Source: Camellia lanceoleosa
Lineage: Eukaryota > Streptophyta > Magnoliopsida > Ericales > Theaceae
Direction: 5' to 3'
NCBI GenBank assembly: GCA_025200525.1
Contig: CM045763.1
Coordinates: 155,564,246-155,628,245 of the forward strand
DNA: 64,000 bases
How positions within the stretch are numbered: the first letter of the stretch is position 1; the number at the start of each line of letters is the position of its first letter. This document shows, piece by piece, positions 36,489 to 48,034 of this stretch. The notes under the pieces are model-generated. The model ran no database searches. It was not told the DNA's origin and saw nothing but the letters and a program-made list of their open reading frames with translations. A program made the translations under genes and the position numbers.

Positions 36489-36986
36489 AATCTGACCGTA
36501 CGGATGTGTCCGAAATATTCCAAATTGTTAGAAACCACTATTGGCTCACCGTCGGACTGAAATGGCCCGATCCGGCAAAAACAATTTTAACGGGTCAGAT
36601 CGGCGAGAATCTGCTGGCGCTGCGGATTACTCGGTCAAATCGCGGCGCTGAATGGCGGCAGCGGCTCGGCTCGATCAGGCTTTGCCGCGGTGATCGGCCA
36701 TACGGCTCGAACGCGCTCAGTGGCCGGTCAGCGCGGAAATCACGCGTCTTCTTCCTCTGGATGCGCTGGCGGCGCGGCGCGTGCGGCGATGAAGCGATGG
36801 GGCGGCGTCGTCGGCGCGTGGTGGCGCGGGAGGCTTCCTCCGACCTTCTTTTTCGATGCGGTTTTCACCTCTGTGCTCGTCTCGTCGAGTACTTCACACT
36901 GGTGTGTTCAAAAGTGGATTTCGACCACTTTGATTTCTGGGCAATTTTCGCAGAACACTCTGTTCTTCCGAAAAATTCACAAACTC

Positions 36987-36999
36987 GGCTCTGATACCA
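36987..36999 (-). other. Primer-binding site of the copia element
   Basis: TGGTATCAGAGCC on the minus strand, two bases inside the LTR, complementary to initiator tRNA-Met. Confidence 0.93.
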
Positions 37000-37001
37000 C
37001 T

Positions 37002-37400
37002 TGTTAGGATCACAAGACACCCAGAAATTCAACACACACAAGAACACAACAAGATTTACGTGGTTCGGCAAACCGGCCTACGTCCACGGGAGCGATGTTG
37101 TTATATATCAACGAATTGAGGAGATTACACAACTCTACTTACTGTCTCTCTATATAACTCTCAAACTCACTCTTCTCTCACAGATTACACTCTCTAATCT
37201 GTTGCTGCTGTGTTGTTGTAATTAACTCTTCACCCTTACCTTCCATTTATACACAAATTGAAGAATGGTGATTGGCCACCACCTAACCATTCCACTTTCA
37301 TGGTGGGTTGGCCTAGTGTTGCACTAACATTAGCACTAAGAAGGTGCTGCACTCACTCTCTAATGCTGCACTAACACTCATATGGGATGAAGACATAACA
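37002..37400 (-). repeat. 5' LTR of the copia element
   Basis: Same sequence as the 33969 LTR apart from about two base changes (CCAGAAATT versus CCAGAAATC; CTACTTACTG versus CTACTCACTG). Followed by the target duplication CGTTT. Confidence 0.95.
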
Positions 37401-37503
37401 CGTTTCTCATAATAATTGTAGTGTTTTTTACTTGAATGTGCAGATGCCAATAAAGAATTCTTTGAACATGTGGCTGTTAGTTGCATGGAGGGGAAATCTT
37501 CTG

Positions 37504-39344
37504 GTAAGTTATCTCAATAGATTTGTGATCCCCTTCTATAATACAACATTTTCTGGAGAAGAGGTATCAATGAAATCTCAAGATGTAAGACCATAGATTG
37601 TTTGGTATAGAGAAATGTTTGGGAATTTTTCTGTCCCCTACGAATTATTACACTTCGCTAATCAACCTTGATTTTTTTCTTTTATTAATTTTTTTTTTCC
37701 TGCAAATATGTTTTTTGGTGAAAAATCTTGCATAATGCAGAGTAAAAAAGTATGAATTGCATTGGTAGGTTCATATTGTTCAAGTAGAAACATGCTTGGT
37801 AGGTGCATGTCCAATTAGATACATTCAATACATTCCATATTCACTAGCATCATGTGTCCCACACATAGGTACTTCATGCATTTAATTGAGTCCTTGCCAC
37901 CATTAGCACGTGACCCATCTGCCATCTCTTAGCAAAAACCTAAATAAAGGTGGGTGAAGCATGTTGCACTAGAAAACATGAGAATCATTCTTATTGCCAA
38001 TAAAAATGGCTTGCCATTTTTAAGTATCGAAAACATCCTTACGATGGCATATGTATATAAATTAAAAGTTGACAAGCTATTTAGGTTTAGGAGAATTTGT
38101 TCTTTTCTTTAGTTTAAATTCCTACTCTGTGATTGTCACCATAAATCATGGGACTTGAAGGAATTTAATAGGTTTAAAGGAACAGAGAGATGAAGAAATT
38201 TGTTTGGGCATAACATAATTGAACATCTAGAAGGCTAGAATATATCATATACTGGAGAAGACACCACCAGTATGTACCCTTCTTTCACGACTTTCTACTC
38301 CGAAACATTATGATTTGGTATGATTTGATGATTCTCTGTTTCTTGAACTGCTTTTTCTGCAGAATTCCTGATTCTTGGTCCTGAATGTTTTTTGCAATCT
38401 TGGAAGGTGAAGCTCTGTGCTTTCTGGAATCAATCTCTCATATATTTACTGAATTTGTTTTTTCCTTTTCTATGATACCTTTGTGAGCGTGTTGGTGCAT
38501 AGACACACAAATTTGAGGTTTTTTGGATAATTAACACTGCCTTTTTTGATGATCGGGGTGACAAACAATTAAATAGTTTTACACTTGAATTACCATTTCT
38601 ATGCTTATTAATTAATTTCACTGAAAAAATTAGACTACAAGTGTGAAAAACACACATTCAAGTCAGAGATCTTGTTCCTCCTTGTTTCTCTAGTGTGAAT
38701 GAACCTCTATGGTCCAATAGTTCTGGTATATGCACCTTAAAATCTAAAGTGTTCTTCTTTTTTTTTTTTTTGAATTGTTGAACTTACATAATGTGCTTTT
38801 CATAATTTGATTATATTAAATTTGGAACAAACAGGGAATATACATGTTATTATAATGGTGATTTATGTATATGCTTTTATCTCTTCATGCTTTTGATATT
38901 ATTTATTGCTTTGTTCTAGATTATCTTCAAAAGGATTATAATTTGGGCTATTATTTATTTATCTGCAGTCAAAAGGACAATTTTCTTTGAGGGAAAGGTC
39001 TGATTCAAGATGTAAAAAGGAATTTGCTGCTTGTTTTTTTTTTTTTTTTACCAGGCCCAAAATTGAAATATTGTTAGAATTTTTTTTATTTTTTATTTTT
39101 GGTAAGAGTATTAAAATATCCAAGTGTGTTGATTGGTGAATTTTAGAACTTATTTATTTTTTTTATTAATTTTTTTCTATCAAATATCAAATTTGATGGT
39201 TTTGTTTTATCAACTTCAACTTTTATTTTTATTTTTTGTTATGCTGTGCTTTATGGTTTTATGCAAATTGGAATGTGAATAAGTAACTAGCAAGCTCAAC
39301 AACATATTTTATATTTAATTAAATTATGAAATAAAGAAAAAAGA
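37504..39344. other. CACTA interior downstream of the captured exons
   Basis: After the donor GTAAG at 37504 the sequence is AT-rich and non-coding. A short exon-like piece near 38360-38408 (TTCTGCAG before GAATTCCTGATTCTTGG) may be a further captured exon, unrecognised. T-rich tracts occur at 38755-38772 and 39030-39050. Confidence 0.35.
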
Positions 39345-40870
39345 TGGCGTTTTTGTTCAAAACGTCACTATATCATCAGTTATTATTTAAACAGATAGCA
39401 TATTATATCGACGCTGATGAAAACGCCACTGCAAGTATTAGCGACGTTTATAAAGCGCCTTATACCTATGACGACGGCCGCGTCAGCGATGTAAAGTAAA
39501 AACGCCGGTATATCTATTTGGCAACGTTTTTCGGCTTATAGCGGCGTTTTTGAAACGCCGGTAAAAGTAATTTTTCCTGCAGTGTTACCTTTTAATTAAT
39601 GGTCAATCAAAACTAATGAAATTGTGCCTTCTACGTGTAGAAGAAAAACTAATTAAAAAAAGAAATGTAAAAGAATGTACAAGTTAAGATTATTTTCGTC
39701 TTTACAAATTTTTTTTTTTCAATGAATTTTTTTTCCAACTAATACTAACCGAGGGGGCAATTGGTAATACTACTTTAAACCTTAGGGAGGGGATTGTAAT
39801 TTCTAAAATGTGAGGTGTGTGAATGTAATTTACCCAGTGAGAACAAAATTGATATTTAAAAAAATTAAATTGCCGATGAGGGAATCTGTAATGAAACTTT
39901 AAACCTCAGGAAGGGAGATGTAATTTCTAAAAGTGAGAGGGGGAACTATAATAAATATAAATCTCAAGGGGTGTCAATGTAACTTACCCAATATTTTATT
40001 ATCAGAATTTATAATTTAATTGAGTTAAGAAAAAATAAAATTTTTAAATATTTTCCTATACAATAAAGAAATTATTAAAATTTTTAATTGAAATATATTA
40101 TTGATATTAGTAAAAAAATATTAATTGATTTAATGATTGATTAATAAAAGAAATTATTTATTATGCAATTAGAATTTTTAAGAAGCGCCATAAAATTTTT
40201 AAAACTATCAAGGACAATAATAAAATGGATTTTTTTTTATGCGATTACAAATTTTAAGATGAGAGATATAATTTTTAGATTTATATGGAACAATTAATAT
40301 TTTAAATAAATCTCAAAAAATTTATTTATAATTTACCTTATTTATTATTACCAACTCTCTTTTCACCTTTTTACACTGAGAACAAAGCTAAAACAACTTC
40401 AATTAATCAGCTAGATATTAACTCAAAACTCTCACAGCCTCTGCTAAACAGTTACATAGCAGCATCAAGGATGAGAATAACATTTCTGCTACAAAGCTGG
40501 AATGATAGAGCAATGCTAGAGTTACAAAAAAATTTTACTAAAAAGTTGACCGCACTCATGTGCGTGTTTGATAAATTTTTTACAATTTATAGTATTTTTT
40601 AGAATGATTAGTAACAAAAGTCTCTATAACCAAAAAGACTCACGGTTTATTCTATTTATATTTTTCTGATAATTTGCAGTCTTGCACTAAACCCATTTCC
40701 ATGATCAAATGAAGAAAACAAAAGAAATAGAGCAACAAATTATACCTGTAGTACACTTTATTATTTATATTATATTCTTAATATGTCTCCTCACGTGTGA
40801 CCGAGGTTTTCTTCACAACAGGTCAATCACGTGCTAACATTATTTATATTATATTCTCAACATGCCTTTC

Positions 40871-41515
40871 TTAACCAGTTCCACCAAGAACAATCTTGAG
40901 CTTCTTGACCTGAGCATCATCAAGGAAAGTTACCTTCTTCACCAATGCAGAAGGCAAATTGTTGGCAAACAACGCAAAAGTAGTGATTTGGAGACCCGGG
41001 CTTGGGCTACTGAAGCTAACAATCGCAAGAGCCGATATATTTCCAGAATTGAATTGAAAATGCAATAACCCTTGTGGGAAAACCATAACATCCCCTTTGT
41101 AAAGAGTTCTAAAATAAACAGTGTTGGCCGAAGAAGATATGAATCCGGCACAAATTGTTCCTTCCACCACAAATAGGATTTCTGAACCTCCAGGGTGCGT
41201 GTGGATTGGCACAACTCCATCCACGGCTAGATCTAAACGTGCCATGGAAAGGCCAAGCCCATTCACACCCGGAAATTGAGCTGCAAATGCTGGTGTAACC
41301 GCAGCTTTGATAAGATTGCTAGTGTTACCAGCAATGCCTAAAGCTGAATAAACAAAATCATTAACCGTCACTTTAGCAGGTTTCTTGCAAGAGTAGCCTG
41401 CAGGTCCATCTGGCAATGTGAGGTCTGCCACACAGAAGTCTAGCACTGAACCATGAGAGTAGGAGAAAAGAAGCAAAACGACAAAGAGGATTGGAAGATA
41501 TATTTCCATCTCCAA
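40871..41515 (-). CDS. Germin-like protein, auxin-binding protein ABP19/ABP20 type
   Basis: 214 residues, single exon, intact. A secreted cupin glycoprotein of the cell wall; family members bind manganese and some have superoxide dismutase activity. Residues 1-23 are a hydrophobic signal peptide ([17 protein letters not shown]). Cys28 and Cys43 are the conserved disulfide pair. Germin box 1 is [19 protein letters not shown] with metal ligands His105, His107 and Glu112; box 2 is [16 protein letters not shown] with the fourth ligand His152. Possible N-glycosylation at Asn64 (NTS) and Asn159 (NIS). Length and the short GGTG end fit the ABP19a-like subgroup. A TATA box lies about 60 bases upstream of the ATG. 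A dead duplicate lies at 48035-48653. Auxin binding itself is not shown by sequence. Confidence 0.95.
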   Translation of the reverse strand: MEMEIYLPILFVVLLLFSYSHGSVLDFCVADLTLPDGPAGYSCKKPAKVTVNDFVYSALGIAGNTSNLIKAAVTPAFAAQFPGVNGLGLSMARLDLAVDGVVPIHTHPGGSEILFVVEGTICAGFISSSANTVYFRTLYKGDVMVFPQGLLHFQFNSGNISALAIVSFSSPSPGLQITTFALFANNLPSALVKKVTFLDDAQVKKLKIVLGGTG

Positions 41516-41575
41516 GAGTAAGGGATATTTTTTCTAAGAGTTGGTTGTGTTAAATATGGGGACATATTGTACCCA

Positions 41576-41584
41576 TTTATATAG
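41576..41584 (-). promoter_or_regulatory. TATA box of the germin-like gene
   Basis: CTATATAAATGG on the minus strand, about 60-70 bases before the ATG at 41515. The same box is kept upstream of the pseudogene copy (near 48714-48722). Confidence 0.7.
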
Positions 41585-42010
41585 AATTTGAAAGCATGGA
41601 TATTTTGTTTGGAGCATTCCTATTGGTTGTTAGAGATATATGATTTTAAATGAATACGCTAAAACACGACAGATTATGGGCGGTGATGCATGTGAGCATA
41701 CTATCTTTTTCTTTTTCTTTATTTTTTTATTTTTATTTAATTTTTTTTTTCAGACAACGATAATAATACTCTTTTTTGTTTGAAAATGCAGAAACACAGT
41801 GAGGAAGCATATTCTGCCTAGTCAAAAAGATATTCATTTAATCAACAATTCATGCACTGACATATGGTTGATAATTAATATACTACTTTGTCAATCAATT
41901 TTATTGTGCGCCAAACAAGTTTGGCCCGTTGGCTACTTATTATGATGTTGTCATTGCTCAATAACGTCAGCTATACGGCATATGAATTTCATCCTATTCT
42001 ATACTGAACC

Positions 42011-42611
42011 ATAGGGATTTTGGTCAATAGGGATTTTGGTCTCTTTACTTTTCAATCTGTACCATCTTGTATTTTAAACAATTGTTTGATGATGTCAAGG
42101 GCTCCTTGTACCCCAGGAATGTAACTCAACCTCAATATTTTATCTACCCATACTTTTAAAACCCGCCCCCTACCAAAAATAAAAAATGAAAAATTCTGAC
42201 TTTCAAACATTTTCCAAACTCCATAAACCTACACTTTATTTTATTTATTTATTTATTTATTTATTTTTGTTTTTTGTTTTTTATTTTTTGTTTTTTTATT
42301 TTTTGACTTTTTGAGTGAAACTGTGTGGGGCTAAAAGATCTTAAACTTTTGGCATCCAAATAAAAATTTATACTCGCCTTAAAAAAACATTTTTCATTTG
42401 TTTTAATTTTTGAATAGAGTTTTGAGTTGTATTTTGAAAGATAAGTTTTTGAAAAGTGTTTTGAAAATTGAAAACTTGTTTGGTTATGAGTTTTGAAACT
42501 AGTTTTTAAGTTGTATATTTTGAAAATAGTTTTTAAAAATTTGCAAATAAAAAACTTGTTTGGTTAGGAATTTTCAACACTAGTTTCCAAAAAAAGTATT
42601 TTTGGGTCATT
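42011..42611. other. Spacer between duplication copies
   Basis: No gene. It holds a (TTTA)n microsatellite near 42238-42267, a 16-base direct duplication of GGGATTTTGGTC at about 42013-42041, and A/T-rich GTTTTGAAAA-type repeats. Confidence 0.6.
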
Positions 42612-43113
42612 TACTTAATCTAAATGTACTTTTTATTTTTTTTTGAAATAAAATATTTTTCATTTTTTATCTTTTCGAAAAAATATTGTTTATGTTTTTT
42701 AAAAAAAATTCTTTTATTTTATTTTTTTAGTTTATAAAAAACAATTTTTTATCTACATATATTTTTATATTTTTTTAAAATTATTTAATTATTTATTTAC
42801 TTTTTTTAAGTACTTATTTTTTCAAAAAATATTTAAATATTTATTTATTTATATTTTAAATGTTTTTTATATTCTTTAATTTAGTTTATAAAAAATATTT
42901 TCTTATTTTAGTTTTAAAAAATCATTAATTTTCTTTTATAAATTTAAATTTTTTTTGAATCGCCCATATATATCTAAATTATAACAAATTATTTGGTCAA
43001 TACTTAAAAAAATTAACAAAATTTTTTTTCAATAAAATAAAAAAATATTTTTTTTTTCAAAAATAAAATTAAAAATATATATTTTCAAAAAAATTAAAAA
43101 TATAAAATAATTT

Positions 43114-45023
43114 GTTAAATTACCTTTACCTCCCCTAAGATTTACCATAATTGCAAATACATATCCTATAGTTTCAACAATTACACTAACCTCCCTTACT
43201 TTCCAAAATAATACCACGATTCCCCTCTCTTTAAAAAGGCCCAAACGATATTAACTTGTTAGTCAAAATTACCGTAGTACCCTTCAACAACATTGTGAAA
43301 AGACAAAAATAACCTTAACCTTCTCATTCTTGTTTTATAACTTTCATGAATCAAATAGGTATTCATAAAAAAAATTCAAACGCCTATATGTATTTTAAAA
43401 TTTTTATTCAAACTCTAATTTCTCTAAATAGATATTTTTCATATACAGAAATATTCAAATACCTATATGTATTTATTTTTATTAAAAATATGTATCTTTT
43501 CAAATTTTTATTCAAACTCTAATTTCTCAAAATAGGTATTTTTTGACATAATTGTTTTATTACTAATTATTTCTATGCATAAAATATAAATTGATGATCT
43601 TTTAAAAAATAAAAATTGGCATCTTATATATATATATATGTTTTAATTTCCAAATAAAGAATTGTATTTAATTTAGTAATAGATTTGATGGTGATCAAAT
43701 TTGTTTTCTCTTAATGTGTGGGTTTTGGTTCTATGTAATGAAATGAGCAATGTTTCGCTTTTTATAATTGTTCTATATACAAAATTTTTACAATAGTTAT
43801 TCTACAAAATTTGTTATAATTTTTACAATTGTTCTATGAGAAATGGTTCTATATACAAAATTTTTATTGGAATTGTTTTGATCATTTTACTGAAAACTGG
43901 TGATGTTTATATGAATTTAGGGATCATTTGACAGTCAACTAAATAAATAAATGTTTTTTTCATTTTTTTTGTTTTTATTTTATTTTTTTTAATTTGTGCC
44001 AATTTTTTAAGAAAAGTTTTTCTATCCATTTAGTGAGACGAATCTAAAAAATAATAGAATAATAAAATTTAAAAGCTCATTAAGGACCAAAAAAAAAAAA
44101 AAAAAAACTATTTTTTATTTTCTTACTTTTCTAATTTGTCTAATCAAGTAAGTTTTAAAAGTCTAAAAGAATTTAATTTAAAATTTTTTTTTTTACTAAA
44201 GACGTAAAAAAATAAACACAAACAATTACTTAAAAAATGAATCGCAAGCAACCCTTTAGTAATCATGGTGATTTTTTACTAGAATTTGTTGAATTATTCA
44301 TTCATTTAGTGTTTTACTTGATGTTATGTAATATTACAACAAATATGCATAAAATTACATGTTATGTTTATTACTGTTACAACCATGCCTTCATTTCCTT
44401 ACTTTGATTTAGTCATCAACTACAAAGGCAAACTGGGCAGAGAGAGTTTGGTGGGAAAGAAATAAAGTTTATTGGAAATTTGGAAGAAAATGGTTATAGG
44501 AGTGTGGAGTTATTTTATAAAGGAGGTGAAGGGTATTTTGGGCCATTTAGGTGTTTATTTTTTATGATGCCACTATATTTGATTACTTTTGCAACGTCCT
44601 TCCATCAGAAAGGGGAAATATGGTATTATTTTGTAAAGTAAGGGAGGTTGGTATAATTATTAAAACTACAAGAAAAGCATCTACAATTATGGTAAATTCA
44701 GGAGAGGCAAGTGTTATTTACCTTTTAATTAATGGTCAATCAAAACTAATGAAATTATGCCTTCTAGGTGTAGAAGAAAAACTAATTAAAAAAGAAATGT
44801 AAAAGAATGTACAGGTTAAGATTATTTTCGTCTTTTCACAATGTGATTAAAAGGTATTATGGTAATTTCAATAGGTAACTTAACATCGTTTGGTACATTT
44901 TAACGAGAAGGGGGAATCTTGATATTATTTGGGAAAGTAAAGAAGGTTAGTGTAATTGTTGAAACTACATGGAATGTATCTGCAATTACGATAAACCTCA
45001 GGGGAGGTAAGTGTAATTTACCC
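43114..45023. mobile_element. Mutator-like non-autonomous element with ~200-bp TIRs
   Basis: The left end GTTAAATTACCTTTACCTCC and the right end, read inward as GGGTAAATTACACTTACCTC, continue as inverted repeats for about 200 bases. The element is flanked by AAATAATTT at 43105-43113 and 45024-45032, a perfect 9-base duplication diagnostic of the Mutator superfamily. A second, internal copy of the terminal motif lies at about 44700-44722; that is where the CACTA entered in copy A. No transposase is encoded. Confidence 0.82.
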
Positions 45024-45032
45024 AAATAATTT

Positions 45033-45074
45033 GAATGAACAAAATAAAATAAAAAAATTGATTTTTTTTTTAAA

Positions 45075-45122
<48 letters not shown>

Positions 45123-46380
45123 ATAACAGAAAATCGTACAAAAAAAAGTTTTGAAATCAATTTTGAAAGATAAATTTTTTAAAAGAGTTTTGAAAATTAA
45201 AAGTTTATTTAATTATAAGTTTTGAAAAAAAATTGAATCAAGTTTTAAAAATCCATAACTAAACAAATTTTGAGTTTTGAACTATCAAATTACAATTCAA
45301 AAACTAATTAGTGTGTTTGGTATAAGTTTTTTGAATTAAATTTTTTGAAAATTGAATTTTTTGTTTTTTTTTTGTTTTTAGTGAATATTTTTAAAATTTT
45401 AATTATTTTTTTTTTTACTTTTTTAGATGCATTTTACTTAGATGTGACTAAAAAGTAAAATATTTGTAAAAAAATATTTTTAAAAATTAATAAATATATA
45501 AAAATACGAAAAATATATTGAATTTTCGTATTTTTTTTTATATTTTTGGTATTTAGCGAATTTTTCAAAGATTTTTTTAATAAAAATTATACTAATTAAA
45601 TATATTTTTGTTAGTTGTGTTTAAAAATTAAAAAAATTCAGTAAAAATAAAAAAAATACGAAAAATAAAAATAAAAAATAACGTATTTTTAGCAGAAAAG
45701 AATAAAAAATAAAAAAACTAAACACATTTCTGGGAGTAATCAATTTTGAGAGATATAATTTTTAGGTTTATATGGAACAATTAATATTTTAAACAAATAT
45801 AGTTTACCTTATTTATAATTACCAACTCTCTTTTTACCTTTTCACACTGAGAATAAAGCTAAAACAACTTCAATTAATCAGCTAGATATTAACTCAAAAC
45901 TCTCACAGCCTCTGCCAAACAGTTACATAGCAGCATCAAGGATGAGAATAACATTTCTGCTACAGGGTTGGAATGATAGAGCAATGCTAGAGTTACAAAA
46001 AAAAATTCTACTAAAAAGTTGACCAAGCACTCATGTGTTTGATTCATTTTTTGAAATTTATGGCATTTTTCATAATGATAAGTAACAAAAGTCTCTATAG
46101 CGAAAAAGACTCACGCTTTGTATTATATTTATATTTTTATGATAATTTGCAGTCTTGCACCAAAACCATTTCCATGATCAAATAAAGAAAACAAAAGAAA
46201 TAGAGTGACAATTTATACCTGTAGTAAACTTTAATATTTGTATTATATTCTTAACATGTCTCATTACGTGTAACCGATGTTTTCTTCATAACTGGTCATA
46301 CACGTGCTAACATTATTTATATTATATTCTCAACATGCCCTCTCATGTGTGACCGAGCTTTTCTTCATAGAGGGTCAGAC
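45033..46380. other. AT-rich DNA, no gene; possible MITE
   Basis: Contains the (ATT)n microsatellite at 45075-45120. A stretch 45309-45726 has roughly inverted ends (GTGTGTTTGGTATAAG and the reverse of CTAAACACATTT) and is absent from copy A, so it may be an additional AT-rich MITE. 45840-46380 is the gene-downstream region shared with copy A. Confidence 0.4.
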
Positions 46381-47487
46381 CACTACAAGAAATAGCAGTT
46401 TTGCCGATCAAAATATTAGTCGCCAAAGGTCGGAATTTTAGTCACCAAAACCATTTAGCGGCTAAATTTTTTTGTCGCCAAGTTAGTCGCCTAAAGTCTG
46501 TCGGCGAATGTTTTAGTGACTAAACGCGTGTTTGGTCGCTGAAAGTGCACATTTGGCTACTATTTTTTTAGTCGGCAATGTTATCTTTTAGCTACTAAAT
46601 TTTATTTGGTCGACAAAAATAAATGTTTTGGCTACTAAATTATTGGTCGCCAATAGTCAATTTTATTTTTTAAATTATACATTTACCGACCATTACTCAA
46701 GGAATCGGCGACCAAACTTTTTAGTCGCCAAAAGGTCATTTGTAAAAAAATAAAAATAAAAAATTACACTCACTAACTTTTTTCTACTCTTGTGGAGATT
46801 CAAACCATTAACCTCCCACACCATAAACCTTATACAATACACTCTTTCCACTACGCTTCTATAACACCATATGATTATATATGCAACATATATTATTTAT
46901 ATAGTATATAGACCCGTATTAATATAAAAGTATATAAATAAATATAATTATTTTTTATTGAACATAATTTATGTAAAAATAAATTAATTACTAGAAAAAA
47001 AAAAGAGACTACTTTTGGCGACTAAACTTCTTTTTAGTCGTCAATTCTATACTTTTGATTACTAATTTTTTTAGTCGCTAAAAAATTTAATTCCCACGCT
47101 AAAATTACTACTTTTGGCGACTAAACTTCTTTTTAATAGCCAAAAAGCCTCACTTTTGGCTACTAAAAATTTTTTAGTTGGTAAAAGCATCACATTTGGC
47201 TACTAAACATCTTTTTAGTCGCTCAATGCCCCACTTTTGGCTACTAAATTATTTTTAGTAGCCAAAAGCCTTACTTTTGGCTACTAAAATATTTTTTGTG
47301 GGTAAAAGCCTTATATCGGTGACCAAACAGATTGTTAGTCGCCAAAACCTATACTTTTGGCTACTAAATGTTTTTAGTCGCCAAAAGTCTTACTTTTGGC
47401 TACTAAAATAATTTTAGTCGGCAAAGCCTATACTTTCAGCGACCAAAGGTGTTTTTTTAGTCGCCAAAGAAGCTTTTTCTTGTAGTG
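46381..47487. mobile_element. Small non-autonomous CACTA-like element
   Basis: The left end CACTACAAGAAATAGCAG and the right end, read inward as CACTACAAGAAAAAGCTTC, are inverted repeats. Flanks are GAC (46378-46380) and AAC (47488-47490), an imperfect 3-base duplication. Copy A has the uninterrupted site (GGTCAATCACGTGC near 40830). The interior is built of TTTTAGTCGCCAAAAG and CTTTTGGCTACTAAA units in both orientations (46420-46730 and 47000-47480). No protein is encoded. Confidence 0.88.
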
Positions 47488-48034
47488 AACACGTGCAAAC
47501 ATTTTTTAATTATCGGGTAGGTGGTGAGATTTGAAGATAGGATTTATTGCATACTCTGATACTATATTGAAGTGTTGAGTACTACTTATCTAAAAGCTCA
47601 AGCTCTTAGAGAGACGGACAACTTTATTATTTATATTATATTTTCAACAACTTTTAGAGGCAAAATTATAAATTTTTTCAACTTAGTGAGTTAATCTCAA
47701 TCAATTCAGTAATAATTTTTCATCAAAAACCCTAACAAATATTATTAATTGGATCAAATTTATACAAAATCAAAAATCAAGGATCAAAATCAAGTCAAAT
47801 AAAAGTGTAGGGACCAAAATAATATGAAAGGTAAGATACAAGAACTACTAATGTAATTTCTCCAATTATTTAGCTAAATATTATTTTTAAAAAAAATGCA
47901 TTTGCCGGCAGAAGGAAATGTTAAAGACCCATACAAAAGACACTCGACTAGAGAGACCCTTTAAGTTGTACTACAAAAAGAAACCTTCATGATAAAAAAT
48001 AACAATAAAAATAAATAGTCTTCAAAGGCCTTTC
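47488..48034. other. Downstream region of the germin pseudogene, no gene seen
   Basis: Non-coding AT-rich DNA. Confidence 0.5.

Larger units (their letters stand above)
33969..37400 (-). mobile_element. Young non-autonomous Ty1/copia retrotransposon (Gag-protease only)
   Basis: Two 399-base LTRs (33969-34367 and 37002-37400) differ at only about two positions by eye. CGTTT precedes (33964-33968) and follows (37401-37405) the element: a perfect 5-base target duplication. On the minus strand the order is 5' LTR (right copy), tRNA-Met primer site, a leader, one 570-codon gag-protease frame, a non-coding stretch, polypurine tract GAGGGGGTGAT, 3' LTR (left copy). No integrase, reverse transcriptase or RNase H is present, so movement would need a helper. 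Confidence 0.95.
29523..37503 (+). pseudogene. Serine acetyltransferase (SERAT3-like) fragment, three exons
   Basis: Serine acetyltransferase makes O-acetylserine for cysteine synthesis. Exon 1 (29523-29683) encodes VTLGGTGK, then IGDRHPKVGQGALIGASATI, GNIEIGEGAM and a diverged VLKNVTPH: the left-handed beta-helix hexapeptide region. Exon 2 (about 29792-29865) encodes MVAGILAKVIGYVDEQDPSL and TMKH. Exon 3 (37444-37503) encodes ANKEFFEHVAVSCMEGKSSG. Exon 2 ends ...AAGCATG before GT, and exon 3 begins ATGCC after CAG, so joining restores GAT (Asp) in the expected MKHDA. A missing base after GGAACTGGAAAG and another near 29657 break the frame of exon 1. The MKHDA..EFF tail resembles the plant SERAT3 subgroup. 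The intron 29866-37443 is swollen by nested retroelements. The N-terminal half was not found. Confidence 0.9.
28212..39584. mobile_element. CACTA element carrying a captured gene and nested retroelements
   Basis: Left end CACTACAAGAAATATTGG at 28212; right end, read inward on the minus strand, CACTGCAGGAAAAATTAC at 39584. Both continue into CCGGCGTTT-rich subterminal sequence (28240-28310 and 39345-39575, with many GGCGTTTTT/AACGCC repeats in both orientations). Flanking TTA at 28209-28211 and 39585-39587 is the 3-base duplication typical of CACTA elements. The matching empty site, with one TTA, is present in duplication copy B at 44718-44720. No transposase is visible. The interior contains serine acetyltransferase exons, a gypsy solo LTR, an Au SINE and a copia element. 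Without the nested insertions the element would be about 5.2 kb. Confidence 0.92.
26041..42010. repeat. Tandem segmental duplication, copy A (interrupted by CACTA)
   Basis: Homologous over its whole length to 42612-49251 in the same orientation. Landmarks in order: TAAATGTACTTTTTATTTTT; the GGGTAAATTA inverted-repeat element; ACACTGAGAACAAAGCTAAA; a germin-like gene on the minus strand; GGCATATGAATTTCAT before the end. Removing the 28212-39584 insertion leaves about 4.6 kb. Boundaries are by eye and approximate to tens of bases. Confidence 0.88.

Noticed and set aside
44900..45160. Minus-strand open frame with a poly-Ile run
   Set aside because: Translation of the (ATT)n microsatellite and the Mutator-like TIR.
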